The notes under the pieces: model-generated | Seen by the model: only the letters and a program-made list of their open reading frames with translations | What the model was told of the DNA's origin: nothing | The model's database searches: none | Part shown: positions 10,417-21,980 of the stretch, in pieces | How positions within the stretch are numbered: the first letter of the stretch is position 1 | Layout: every line of letters begins with the position of its first letter | Position numbers and translations under genes: made by a program | Origin: Orobanche coerulescens | Lineage: Eukaryota; Streptophyta; Magnoliopsida; Lamiales; Orobanchaceae | Reading direction: 5' to 3' | DNA length: 64,000 bases | Assembly: GCA_033398695.1 (NCBI GenBank) | Contig: CM065802.1 | Location: 77,982,096-78,046,095 of the forward strand

Positions 10417-12149
10417 TTTCAGTGTCTTAAGTCGCGGTAGACCCCGATCACTTTCAATCCCCCAAAAAACCCTTCGTTTTCATTACACTAACAGCGATGC
10501 GAAAATGTTTTCTCCTTCGAAGCTGAAATTAGGGTTTCGTGCGCAGAATGGTGGCCACTTGTAGGAAGCTACGTGGTCCCAACACCATTGAACCGGACCT
10601 TGAACACGATTATGGTAAAGTTTTGTAGTTTTTTTTGTATGTGTTACTTTGATGTACTGTTATTATCTTATTTGGTGAATTTATTTTTGTTATCAACTGG
10701 TTTCAACAACTTCTTCACTTTAAAGATTCATCATGGTGGGTTTCTTACTAAGTACCCAGGAAGAAAATAGATTGAATGAAGGATTGCTTACTTTGACTTT
10801 GTGGATACTGATCTTTTTTCAGTTGTTGAACTCAATGACATGGTACTTGAACTAGGGTATGATGAAAACAACACAATGTATTACCATTTCAAAATACCTA
10901 GTCTGGATTTAGATATTGGATTAAAGGCTTTAGGCAACGATCTGGACGTCCTTTCTATGACCAAGTATGTACCCCAGTTTAGAATGCTTAATGTATACAT
11001 TGAACATGGTGTAACTAGAGTTCCAACTTATTCCATGTCTATAGTTCCTTTTGAACCATCCCAACTGACTTCATGTAGCTTCAATGACAAAGAACCTATT
11101 TTGAAAAAACAAGTGAATGAAGCCTATGTACCTGTAGTAAAAGAAGCTCCAAAGATGCCTGATTTGAATGCCTCTCAACAAAGTAACATATTTGATGATT
11201 TTGAGCCATTTCTTCACAATGCATACCAGTATATGGGTGATGTAGATGCAGAGTTTCCTACTAAGACAATAATAGAATAGGAAGACATAGATGAAGACCA
11301 TGTTGAGGTTGATGAGGAGACTGGTAGTGGGGAAGATAGTGATGATAGTGATTATATCGTGGATACAGATGGTTTGGTTGATGATTGGGAGGTGGATATC
11401 AATTCCATGGTGCAGTGGATGAGGTGGAATGGTTTGGTCAAGGGCCACATATTGTGTCAGATAATAGTCAACAGGAAGAAGGTTTGGAAGTCATTAACAA
11501 TGATAAGTTTGAAAGTGCTGGCCTAGAGGAAGACCTCAGGAAAAGAATGTTAAAAAATCTCAGCAAGAAGATGCCTTGTTCTGCTGGTGAGGTACATGAT
11601 AAATCCTTTTTTATAGGTCAGTCATTTAAAATAAAAAAAGAAGTCCAGTCCCACATAAAGCTGCATTCCATCTACAGCAGGAGGGCCCTACATATGGAAA
11701 AAAATGATAAATTAAGGGTGAGAGTAATATGTAGGGGAATGGTTCCAGATGGGAGTGAGAGTGGGCAGTCCAATAATGATAAAGCCACATGCAAGGATAA
11801 AATGGTAGAAGATAAAAGGGAATCTTGTCCATTTGCAATTCAAGTCTCGAGGAGTAATGAGGAGGAACCCTGGTTGGTGAAAACAATCAAAGATGAGCAT
11901 TACTGCTTAAAAACAAGAAATGTTAACGCATGCACTTCTAAGTTTTTAGCCACTACAATTATCCAGCAGTTGGATTCTAACCCAAAAATACCAGTTACTG
12001 CCCTCCATGAAGAACTGCAGAGGAAGTATGAGTTGGGAATGTCTAAAATGAAGGCATTTAGGGCTAAATCCATGGCAAAAGAGCAGTTATTTGGTGATTA
12101 TGAGAGGCAATACAGTTTGCTTAGAGACTACAGTTTGGAGTTACAGAAA

Positions 12150-13649
12150 TGTTGACTCAAAATGTATTTTGATGATAATTTCATTCAAAAAATTTAATTT
12201 ATATTGAAGGAGCAAAATGATGTTAGCGCACGCTACATATACCAGAGTAGCGCACGCTATCGAGGAATGTATTTGCAGCCTAGTCAGTCAGATGCAGTCC
12301 AGTGAAGTTACCTGATAGATAGCGCACGCAAGGCTTTTAACATTAGCGCATGCTAAAATACTACAGTTAGCGCACGCTACATAACATTATTAGCACGTTA
12401 TCACATCATTCAGTCATAGGACAGTAAGGTCTGGAAAGAAAAAGGAAACGGTTTTGCGAACGCTACGAACAATTACCTACGTATGCTAATAAAAGGACTT
12501 AGCGCACGTTATTATTCTTTACTTGCGCACGTTACCGAATATCATGGTCAGTAGTCCAGTAACTACTGGACTCAAGATGAGAAGAGCTTTATGTACGTTA
12601 CACAGGGTAATGTACGTTACCAAAGAAAATATTTAGCGCACGCTACGATATAAACATTAGCGCACGCTAAAAGTAGTCAGCATCTTACCGTTGGAGTTTC
12701 TACCGTTGGAAAGCAAGAGTCAATGAAGATCCGTGAAATCTGGGATTGATGGAATAAATTAATACTAGCGCACGCTAAGCTCAAATTTAGCCGTTGGATA
12801 AAGAGACGTTAGGGAGACAAACTAACACTTTCAAAGTCAAGATTGAAGACCTGTTGACCAACCGATAACGCACGCTACGAGTTCATGACTAGCGCACGCT
12901 AGCCATGCAATTTTACCGTTGGAACAGTTTTGTGACCGTTCAGGAAAGCCAAGTCAGAATCGATAGCGCACGCTAGAAGGCATTATTAGCACACACTAAT
13001 AATACGTTTTTCAGTATTTAAAGAATGGCTTTCACATATAAATACCCATAGGACTTGGGTATCATACACATAACTACAAGCATACAAGCATACAAGCAAT
13101 CCAAGCATACTTGAGCTCAGTTTCATATCTTTTATTGCATTTTAAGTTGTGAGAAGAGAAATACAAAGAGTGATATACCTTGTAATATTTATTATACTTT
13201 GTATTTTTTCATTTGATTGTAAGAGTTGCATCACTTACACTTGAGCGTAAGAGAAATGAATCAAGAGTCACTAATCCGGTGTTATTAGGATCTTTGATCC
13301 GGCATTGTAACGATTATACTCCCATATTCGTATAGTGAGGATTATCTAGTTCTTATAGAACACTAGATATACAAAAGTTTATATTGAGAGAGAGGTTGAG
13401 CTTGGACCGATAGAAGACAAGCGGTTGTAACGGTTGTGAACTCGGACCGATCGAAGACGAGTCAAGTTTGTGGTTGTTCTTGAGCCAATAGAAAAATAAA
13501 GTCGGAGAGAGGACGTAGGCGAGTTGTCGAACCTCTATAAATCTTTGAGTCTTTATTTTCCGCACTATTTTTCATTTATTCGCAAGAAGTTTTGTTATTC
13601 CGCATTACCACTATTCAACCCCCCTTCTAGTGGTAAATTTATCTCTTCA
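12150..13649 (+). repeat. Copia-B 5' LTR
   Basis: TGTTGACTC... to ...ATCTCTTCA. A cluster of about 17 TAGCGCACGCTA-type palindromes (12222-13000) precedes the TATA box TATAAATA at about 13037. The 3' LTR differs by two extra motif-bearing units. Confidence 0.9.
12222..13044 (+). promoter_or_regulatory. Palindrome cluster plus TATA box, Copia-B 5' LTR U3
   Basis: Repeated TAGCGCACGCTA and variants (AGCGCATGCTA, TAACGCACGCTA, GTACGTTAC), irregularly spaced by about 15-90 bp, end about 40 bp upstream of TATAAATA. This looks like an enhancer-type array; the binding protein is unknown. Confidence 0.7.
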
Positions 13650-13711
13650 GTTGGTATCGGGGCGGGTCTCTTTTTTAAAGGTTTAACCACCTAAGGGAAA
13701 AAGATCCGCAA

Positions 13712-15427
13712 ATGGCTCTTCTTGGCCAAATCGAAGGAAATGCTCTCAACCGTCCTCCCTTCTTCGACGGTTCCAATTTCATGACATGGAAAAAGAAAAT
13801 GGCTATCTTCGTTCAAGCCTACGATATTGAAATTTGGAAAGTCATTGCTCTTGGTCCGAAGCTTGCTAAGAAAGAGGATGGATCATTGAAAAAGTTCGAC
13901 GAATTCAATGACGAGGATTGGAGAAACACACACGTCAACTCACGAGCTACTCAACTTCTATATTGCGCTCTTAATCCCGAAGAACTCAATAGGATATCTT
14001 CCTACGAAAGCGCAAAGGAAATTTGGGAAATTCTCGAAGTCACTCATGAGGGAACCACCCAAGTCAAGGAGACCAAAATCAACATGCTACTTCATGACTA
14101 CGAACTTTTCTCCATGAAAGACGAGGAAACGATCACAAACATGTTGGATCGATTTTCGGCTATAACCAATGGTCTTGCATCTTTTGGAAAGCCTATATCG
14201 AGCAGCGACAAAGCAAAGAAAATTCTTCGTTCATTGCCACGAGAATGGGATGCCACGGTCACCGCAATCATGGAGTCCAAAGATCTCAACAAGCTCGAAT
14301 TTAGTGCCCTCATCGGGTCACTCATCAATTATGAGATCGTTCTCAAGTCTAGAGGCACCAAACCTAAGCCTCGGGAAAGAGTAGTCGCATTCAATGTTGA
14401 TAGCGACGTTGAGGAAGATGTTCCCGAAGATGAAGACGACGAGGAATTTGCTCTCTACGCCAAGAACTTTAGAAGGTATAAAAGCCTAATTCAAAAGAGG
14501 CGAAGTTTTCTTGGTCGGGATGGTAAGGCGGAGCAAAAGAAGAGTGGCTATACTCCTATAAAGAAGTTCGACAATAATTGTCGGAAATGCGGTCAAGCCG
14601 GTCACTATGCCAAAGAATGTCGAGGATCCTCTTCAAAGCCTCAAATGGAAAGATTCAAAAAGAAGGAGGTCTTAATCGCCTCTTGGAGTGATGACGAGGA
14701 GGAGATTGAAAGGTCTCTAGACGCAAATCTTGCATTCATGGCACTCGACTCCGAAAGCAATATTGAGGTAAGCTCTAAACTCAATGATGACGAATATGAT
14801 TCTTTCAATTTTTGTGATTCACAAGAAGTTCATCATGATGATGAGTTATTAAGTGCGTTTGAATCCTTGAACACTGAGTATGACGAAATGGTTAAATTAA
14901 ACATATCTTTAAAGAGAAAAATAAAATCTCTAGAACTCGAAAATTCCTCTCTTCAAAATAAAGGCAAAACTATTGAGATCGACCATACCTTATGCCTTGA
15001 AAAGGAAAATGTTTTGAAAATCGAGTTGACGAAAACTCAAAAGGAGCTAAAATACATTTTGAACAAATTTACTCTCGGAAACGAGAAATTCGAAAGACTT
15101 CTATCTATTCAAAAATCGCCCTTGCTAAAACACGGTCTCGGTTTCGATCCTTTTAAACGGGAAGAATCCCTTATCAACCTTGACAAAATAAAGAAAACCG
15201 AAACCGAGAACTCAAAAGATCCTCCCAAACGAGTTCATGATGCTAATGTTCGTTCAAAGTTGAGAACCATCAAAGTTAAACAAATATGGGTTCCTAAAGG
15301 GACAATTGTCCCGAATGCTATAAGCATAGTTAACTTTGGAGGACCCAAACGAGCTTGGGTACCAAAACAATCGAGAAATTCTATTTTTGTAGGTACCGGC
15401 ACCAAGGAAAAGCAAGTGATACATTGA
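13712..15427 (+). CDS. gag: Copia-B gag
   Basis: A 571-residue frame starts 50 bp after the primer site. The N-terminal half is a UBN2-like Copia gag (RPPFFDGSNFMTWKKKM..., LRSLPREWDATVTAIMESKDLN). A CCHC zinc knuckle, CRKCGQAGHYAKEC, lies at about residues 290-303. Acidic and coiled-coil segments follow (LEKENVLKIELTKTQKELKYI). The protein would form the virus-like particle and bind element RNA. The frame ends where a small deletion shifts it out of phase with the protease, which begins at 15420; an intact relative would read through. Confidence 0.85.
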   Translation: MALLGQIEGNALNRPPFFDGSNFMTWKKKMAIFVQAYDIEIWKVIALGPKLAKKEDGSLKKFDEFNDEDWRNTHVNSRATQLLYCALNPEELNRISSYESAKEIWEILEVTHEGTTQVKETKINMLLHDYELFSMKDEETITNMLDRFSAITNGLASFGKPISSSDKAKKILRSLPREWDATVTAIMESKDLNKLEFSALIGSLINYEIVLKSRGTKPKPRERVVAFNVDSDVEEDVPEDEDDEEFALYAKNFRRYKSLIQKRRSFLGRDGKAEQKKSGYTPIKKFDNNCRKCGQAGHYAKECRGSSSKPQMERFKKKEVLIASWSDDEEEIERSLDANLAFMALDSESNIEVSSKLNDDEYDSFNFCDSQEVHHDDELLSAFESLNTEYDEMVKLNISLKRKIKSLELENSSLQNKGKTIEIDHTLCLEKENVLKIELTKTQKELKYILNKFTLGNEKFERLLSIQKSPLLKHGLGFDPFKREESLINLDKIKKTETENSKDPPKRVHDANVRSKLRTIKVKQIWVPKGTIVPNAISIVNFGGPKRAWVPKQSRNSIFVGTGTKEKQVIH

Positions 15428-18400
15428 TAGCGGATGCTCAAGGCACATGTGCGGCTCCGAGGACTTATTTGAAGACCTCGAATATCAAGAACAAGGACAT
15501 GTGACCTTTGGAGATAATCAAAAGGGAAAAATCAAAGGCATCGGCAAAGTCGGTAAGGAACTTTCTCCTTCTATCAACAAAATAGTGTTTGTTGAAGGTT
15601 TGCATCATAATCTTCTTAGCGTTTTGCAACTTTGCGATGAAGGTTTTAAAATTCTCTTTGAGCAAACGCATTGCACGGCGTTTAGAAATAATAAAATTGC
15701 ATTCATTGGTTTGAGATGTGGAAACATCTATATTGTTGATCTTAATGATAAAAGTTCATTCAATGAAAAATGTCTTATTACTTTGGATGATAATGCATAT
15801 CTACGGCATCGAAAATTGGGGCATACTTCTTTACCTATCATTTCTATTTTATCTAGACACGACCTTGTTCGTGGATTGCCCAAACTCAAGTTTGATAGAA
15901 AGCATTTGTGTGAATCATGCATAAAAGGGAAATACACTCGAGAATCTTTTAAACCAAAATTCGAGGTTTCTACTAGTCGCGTTCTTGAACTTGTGCATAT
16001 GGATTTGATTGGACCATCTAGACATGTTAGTTTAAATGGTAAGCTTTACACTTTGGTTATTGTTGATGATTTCTCTCGATTTACTTGGGTTAGATTTTTA
16101 GCACATAAGGATGATGCATTTCCGAGTTTTCTAAATGGTGTCGTTTGGTATCAAATGAGAAAAATCTCTCCATAATTTCTATTCGCACCGATGACGGAGG
16201 TGAATTTTATTGCACTCCGTTTGAACTCTTATGTGATTAATACGGAATTAATCATAACTTTTCGGCTCCTAGAACGCCTCAACAAAATGGAGTTGTTGAA
16301 AGGAAAAACCGATCTTTGGAAGAAATGTCGAGGACTATGCTTAATGAATACTCTCTTCCACGATACTTTTGGGCCGAAGCAATCTTTACGGCGTGCTATG
16401 TGATTAACCGGGTTCATGTTCGTAGAACTCATCTTAAGACCCCGTATGAATTATGGAAGGGCAAAAAGCCCAATATTGCTTATTTTCATCCTTTTGGTTG
16501 CAATGTATTTATTTTAAACAATGGTAAGGATAACTTGGGCAAGTTTGATGCTAAATCCGACTCCGGAATATTTCTTGGTTATTGTACAAATAGCAAAGCA
16601 TATCGCGTTTATAACATTAGAACGAATAAAGTTGAAGAATCCATTCATGTTAAATTCAATGATATGATCTCACCCCCGAGAAAGGTAGAATACTTTGATG
16701 ATGCAGGTACTTTTCCGGATCCCTCACCCGAAGTGAAGAAAATTTTGGAAATCGAAACGAACACAATCGTTGATTTACCGAAAGATTGGAGGCACATCAA
16801 AGACCATCCAAAGGATCTCGTGATTGGAAACATTGAAGACGGTGTTCAAACCCGAAGGAGAACCACCGAATTTATGGCTCATTGTGCTTTTGTATCCGAA
16901 ATAGTTCCCAAGAATATATCCGAAGCTCTCGATGATGAAAGTTGGGTGATGGCAATGCAATAGGAGCTTGTGCAATTCATGCACAATAATGTATGGAATT
17001 TAGTTCCCGCTCCTAAAGATAAAACAATTATCGGAACTAAATGGGTGCATAAATTTAAGAGTGACGAAGACGGTTATCCAATTCGAAATAAATCTCGTTT
17101 GGTCGCTCAAGGATATAATCAAGAGGAAGGTCTTGATTACGAAGAAAGTTTTGCTCTCGTGGCTCGACTCGAAGCCATTCGCTTGTTATGTGCATTTGCC
17201 GCCCATAAAAAGATCAAACTATTTCAAATGGATGTGAAAAGTGCATTTTTGAATGGGTACATTCAAGAAGAAGTCTACGTCAAGCAACCTCCCGGTTTTG
17301 AGGATCATCAATTCTCGGATCATGTCTACAAGCTCAACAAGACACTCTACGGGTTGAAGCAAGCACCCCGAGCATGGTATGATCGTTTAAGTCAATTTTT
17401 AATTGCAAATGATTATAAAAGAGGCAAAGTCGATAATACCTTGTTTGTTAAAATATTGAATGATGATATACTTGTTTGCCAAATCTACGTTGATGACATT
17501 GTATTTGGGGATACTAATGAATCTTTGTGTCAAGATTTCTCTAATCTTATGAAAGGAGAGTTCGAGATGAGTATGATGGGAGAATTAACATTCTTCCTCG
17601 GGCTTCAAATCAAGCAATGCGAATATGGAATCTTTATCCATCAAACGAAGTACTCAAACGACCTCCTCAAGAAATTCAAAATGGAAAGTAGCAAGGTGAT
17701 ATCTACGCCAATGTCTTCATCATTAAAGCTTGAAAAAGATGAAAATGGCAAATCCGTAGATCAAAAATTATATCGAGGTATGATCGGATCTTTGTTATAT
17801 TTGACTACATCTAGGCCAGATATAATATTTGCTACATGTTTATGTGCTCGATTCCAAGCTAATCCCAAGGAATCACATTTAACTGCTTGTAAACGTATTT
17901 TTCGTTACTTAAAAGGGACTATCGGACTAGGTCTATGGTACCCTTCTTGCTTGGATTTTAATTTAATTGCATATAGTGACGCCGATTTCGGCGGATGTAA
18001 AATTGACGAAAAGAGTACTAGTGGTACATGTCATTTCATTGGATCATGTTTAATATCTTGGGGAAGTAAAAAGCAAACCAGTGTAGCATTGTCTACAGCT
18101 GAGGCCGAATATGTTGCGGCAGGGAGCGCTTGTGCTCAGGTGTTATGGATTAAAAATCAACTCCGCGACTACGGCATATATTTTGAAAATGCCCCTATTC
18201 TATGTGATAACACTAGTGCGATTAATCTGAGTAAAAATCCTGTGCTGCATAGTAGAACTAAACATATAGATATTAGACATCATTTTCTACGTGATCATGT
18301 TCAGAAGAATGATATATGTCTAATTTTTGTCGGGACGAAGGACCAACTTGCTGATATTTTTACTAAACCTCTTTCTGAAGAATCATTTAATTCTATTCGT

Positions 18401-18436
18401 TTACAACTTGGTATGGGACATGTAGACAATTTTTGA
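15420..18436 (+). pseudogene. pol: Copia-B pol: protease, integrase, reverse transcriptase, RNase H
   Basis: The protease active site DSGCSRHMCG lies at about 15426-15455. The GAG-pre-integrase zinc region (HRKLGH...CESCIKGKY) and integrase core (VHMDLIGPSR..., TPQQNGVVERKNR) follow. The reverse transcriptase (16970 on) has [10 protein letters not shown], and the RNase H (17960-18436) has SDADFGG and [12 protein letters not shown]. Breaks: a frameshift around 16140-16160, an in-frame TAA near 16237 (CD*YGIN) and an in-frame TAG at 16961-16963. The reverse transcriptase-RNase H section is itself open. Function was reverse transcription and integration of the element. Confidence 0.9.
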
Positions 18437-18496
18437 AATAAGTTTTCTACTCAAGTAGTCAATATCCTTGATTTGCTTCATTCTCTAGTCCGCTTT

Positions 18497-18660
18497 CGAT
18501 AGCATACGCTAATAGCCTCTGCCTTGCGTACGCTAATTAAAAACCTTTCGCATTCCAAATCAGCTACTGGACAGTCCAGTAAGCTCCCTATTTTTACCTA
18601 ACGTATGCTAATCTTATGTTCCTAGCGTACGCTAATTAAAACTCCGTTGACTATATATAC
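18497..18660 (+). promoter_or_regulatory. Internal promoter of the Copia-B extra ORF (palindrome cluster and TATA)
   Basis: Five LTR-type motifs (TAGCATACGCTA, GCGTACGCTAA, AACGTATGCTAA, TAGCGTACGCTAA and, downstream, AACGTACGC) surround a TATA box TATATATAC at about 18652-18660, 138 bp before the ATG at 18798. This repeats the LTR promoter design inside the element. Confidence 0.6.
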
Positions 18661-18797
18661 TCCGTACAACCCAGAAACACATTCATCCTTTCTTAACGTA
18701 CGCAAACGCAAGAAAACTTCTTCCAGCAAAACCCTAGCCGCAAAATCCAAACTTTCAAACTTTCGATTTCTCCCTCGAATCTTCAAATCTCTTCATC

Positions 18798-20062
18798 ATG
18801 TCTAGCAAGGGACGAAAAACCATGGAGAAAACCTACAAACGCCCTCGCAATAATGAATATGACGCGACCCGATTTGTTTCCTATGCCGCATCGAAGGTGT
18901 TCTTCGATATCCTTCCTCAGGACAATCTTACCGATTGCTATTTCTTTGATTTCAGCAGCCTTGAACGGGTTAAGGTCAGTATTCGTGATTTCTTTGAAGC
19001 ATTAGGGATAGCTCGGTTTGTTGAGTGCAAAGAAATTGTTTACCCTGCTTGTGTACGCGCGTTTTATGCAAATTTGCACTTGGGTGACAGTGATGGTAAT
19101 GGTGGATTAGTGCTTGGTAGCCTGGTGAATGAAACTGTGGTGAAGCTTTCCTCGGAAACACTTCACGAGTTATTTGGCTTATCAAAGGATGGTTATGATT
19201 GTGTTGGGAAATCTATTGTCGAAGAGTCTCTTGTGTCCGAGAGAGATGTCGCTGACTTTTTGTGCTCGAAGACGGTCATCGAGGTTACGGATGACGTCTT
19301 CGAGAATAACGATTTCGGCATCCACATTGGCTTGTTGTTGGCCGCTCTAACCAAGTGCTTGATGCCAAAAGTTAATACCCAACACGAGCTAGTAGGCGTT
19401 GATAAGAATGTTGTGTATTGTGTGTTGAAGGATGATAGAGTGGACTTTACCGGTATTGTGCTAAACTGGATTAAGGTGAAAGGGGACTCGTTTCGATCAA
19501 AGAATTACATGTCGAGGACTCGGAAATCGGGGCTACCTTTCGGCTCTATTCTTACGGTGATCTTCCGACACTTTCACGTCGACTTATCTGGTGAGGCACC
19601 CGTTCCGGTGTCTTGAGGACACGAAATAAGCGACATAACCCTCAAAGCTATGCATTATGTCGAAACATACAATAGAGGTTGGGTGTTGTTTCCGTATCTT
19701 CGGGAAGATGATCAAGTACCAAAGGGGATGCGTATGCCAACACCAGTGGAACGTGTGATGCACCGAGGACCCCACACGCTTAGGGAGATGCAAACCAGAA
19801 ATTTTGTTCGCCATCCGAAGACGAAAGGGAAGCGACCGATGAGAGACGCCGTCTCGGAGGAAGAAAAAAGCGATCTTTGCGCTCGGATGCGGAGCATCGA
19901 GACCTCTCAGCTGGAAATTCAATAGGATGTTCGGTCTCTTCGCACGGAAGTTGGGTCTCTTCGTTCGGAATTCGGGGAAGTTCGCGGGTTGATCTCCGAT
20001 TTCATTCGATACACACATCCATCGTTCCCATTCCCATCCTCCTCTTCCGATCATGCACCTTA
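18798..20062 (+). pseudogene. Copia-B extra ORF (plant transposon protein domain plus C-terminal coiled coil)
   Basis: It lies between pol and the 3' LTR in the sense direction, where SIRE-like elements often have an envelope-like or other extra ORF. The first 272 residues resemble the 'putative plant transposon protein' family, ending with the typical SGLPFGSILTVIFRHFHVDL stretch. An in-frame TGA at 19614-19616 and a TAG at 19923-19925 interrupt an otherwise continuous frame of about 420 codons. The last part is a heptad-like coiled coil (IETSQLEIQ, DVRSLRTEVGSLRSEFGEV) with a Ser/Pro tail. There is no signal peptide or membrane segment, so an envelope role is unlikely. Function is unknown. 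Copia-C has a matching ORF at 56229-59281. Confidence 0.7.
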
Positions 20063-20431
20063 GAATCTAGGAACTTGATGCTTGATTGTAGAATCTTATC
20101 ATCCGAATGGTTTTTATGTTTCATGTCTTGAAATTTTATGTATTGCTTGAACTTTGTCTTAATGATATTTGCATTTCGCTTCATTTGGTATTTGCTGTTT
20201 ACGTGTACTGTTGTTTACGTAATTTCGTTTTGGTTAATGACATTTTCGTTGGTATTTGTTAAGAATGCAATAATTCAGGGGGAGTTCCTTTTTGTTTATG
20301 TCAAAAAGGGGGAGAATACTCCAAAAACCGAAATATACTAATATATCGAACAAGTTACCTTGATTCGAATCTTTTAAAATGTTTTTGCAGGTATAAATTA
20401 AATGTTTTGACATCATCAAAAAGGGGGAGAT
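20063..20431 (+). other. Copia-B 3' untranslated spacer and polypurine tract
   Basis: AT-rich non-coding DNA with two aaaaagggggagaat-type purine tracts (about 20305 and 20418). The second adjoins the LTR and is the likely plus-strand primer. Confidence 0.6.
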
Positions 20432-21980
20432 TGTTGACTCAAAATGTATTTTGATGATAATTTCATTCAAAACATTTAATTTATATTGAAGGAGCAAAAT
20501 GATGTTAGCGCACGCTACATATACCAGAGTAGCGCACGCTACATATACCAGAGTAGCGCACGCTATCGAGGAATGTATTTGCAGCCTAGTCAGTCAGCTG
20601 CAGTCCAGTGAAGTTACCTGATGGATAGCGCACGCAAGGCTTTCAACATTAGCGCACGCTAAAATACTACAGTTAGCGCATGCTACACAACATTATTAAC
20701 GCACGCTATCGCATCATTCAGTCAGAGGACAGTAAGGTCTGGAAAGAAAAAGGAAACGGTTTTGCGCACGCTATGAACAATTACCTATGTACGCTAATAC
20801 AAGGACATAGCGCACGTTATTATTCTTTACTTGCGCACGTTACCGAATATCATGGTCAGTAGTCCAGTAGCTACTGGACTCAAGATGAGAAGAGCTTTAC
20901 GTACGTTACACAGGGTAACGTACGTTACCAAAGAAAACATTTAGCGCACGCTACGATATAAACATTAGCGCACGCTAAAAGTAGTCAGCATCTTACCGTT
21001 GAAGTTTCTACCATTGGAAAGCAAGAGTCAATGAAGATCCGTGAAATCTGGGATTGATGGAATAAATTAATACTAGCGCACGCTAGGCATGCTTGCTAGC
21101 GCACGCTAAGCTCAAATTTAGCCGTTGGATAAAGAGACTTCGGGAAGACAAACCAACACTTTCAAAGTCAAGATTGAAGACCTGTTGACCAACCGATAAC
21201 GCACGCTACGAGTTCATGACTAGCGCACGCTAGCCATACAATTTTACCGTTGGAACAGTTTTGTGACCATTCAGGAAAGCCAAGTCAGAATCGATAGCGC
21301 ACGCTAGAAGGCATTATTAGCGCACGCTAATAATACGTTTTTCAGTATTTAAAGAATGGCTTTCACATATAAATACCCATAGGACTTGGGTATCATACAC
21401 ACAACTACAAGCATACAAGCATACAAGCAATCCAAGCATACTTGAGCTCAGTTTCATATCTTTTATTGCATTTTAAGTTGTGAGAAGAGAAATACAAAGA
21501 GTGATATACCTTGTGATATTTATTATACTTTGTATTCCTTCATTTGATTGTAAGTGTTGCATCACTTACACTTGAGCGTAAGAGAAACGAATCAAGAGTC
21601 ACTAATCCAGTGTTATTAGGATCTTTGATCCGACATTGTTAGGATTATACTCCCATATTCGTATAGTGAGGATTATCTAGTTCCTATAGAATACTAGATA
21701 TACAAAAGTTTATATTGAGAGAGAGGTTGAGCTTGGACCGATAGAAGACAAGCGGTTGTAACGGTTGTGAACTCGGACCGATCGAAGACGAGTCAAGTTT
21801 GTGGTTGTTCTTGAGCCAATAGAAAAAGAAAGTCGGAGAGAGGACGTAGGCGAGTTGCCGAACCTCTATAAATCTTTGAGTCTTTATTTTCCGCACTATT
21901 TTTCATTTATTCGCAAGAAGTTTTGTTATTCCGCATTACCACTATTCAACCCCCCTTCTAGTGGTAAATTTATCTCTTCA
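20432..21980 (+). repeat. Copia-B 3' LTR
   Basis: Same sequence as 12150-13649 with scattered substitutions. It also has two extra motif units: a 24-bp unit (agtagcgcacgctacatata..., about 20530) and a 23-bp unit (ctagcgcacgctaggcatgc..., about 21075). TATA is at about 21368. Confidence 0.9.

Larger units (their letters stand above)
12150..21980 (+). mobile_element. Copia-B: SIRE-like Copia with an extra ORF, inserted in the MULE transposase
   Basis: LTRs are 12150-13649 (1500 bp) and 20432-21980 (1549 bp). The primer site TGGTATCGGGGC is at 13652 and the polypurine tract aaaagggggagat is just before 20432. The target duplication is imperfect (AGAAA 12145-12149, AGAAC 21981-21985). Order inside: gag, protease, integrase, reverse transcriptase-RNase H, then an extra ORF at 18798-20062. 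This order and the extra 3' ORF suggest the SIRE/Maximus lineage; the lineage is inferred. Confidence 0.9.

Noticed and set aside
12222..13000. Repeat array looking at first like a CRISPR or satellite
   Set aside because: Units are short palindromes with irregular spacing and lie inside LTRs that recur as pairs; the genome is a plant.
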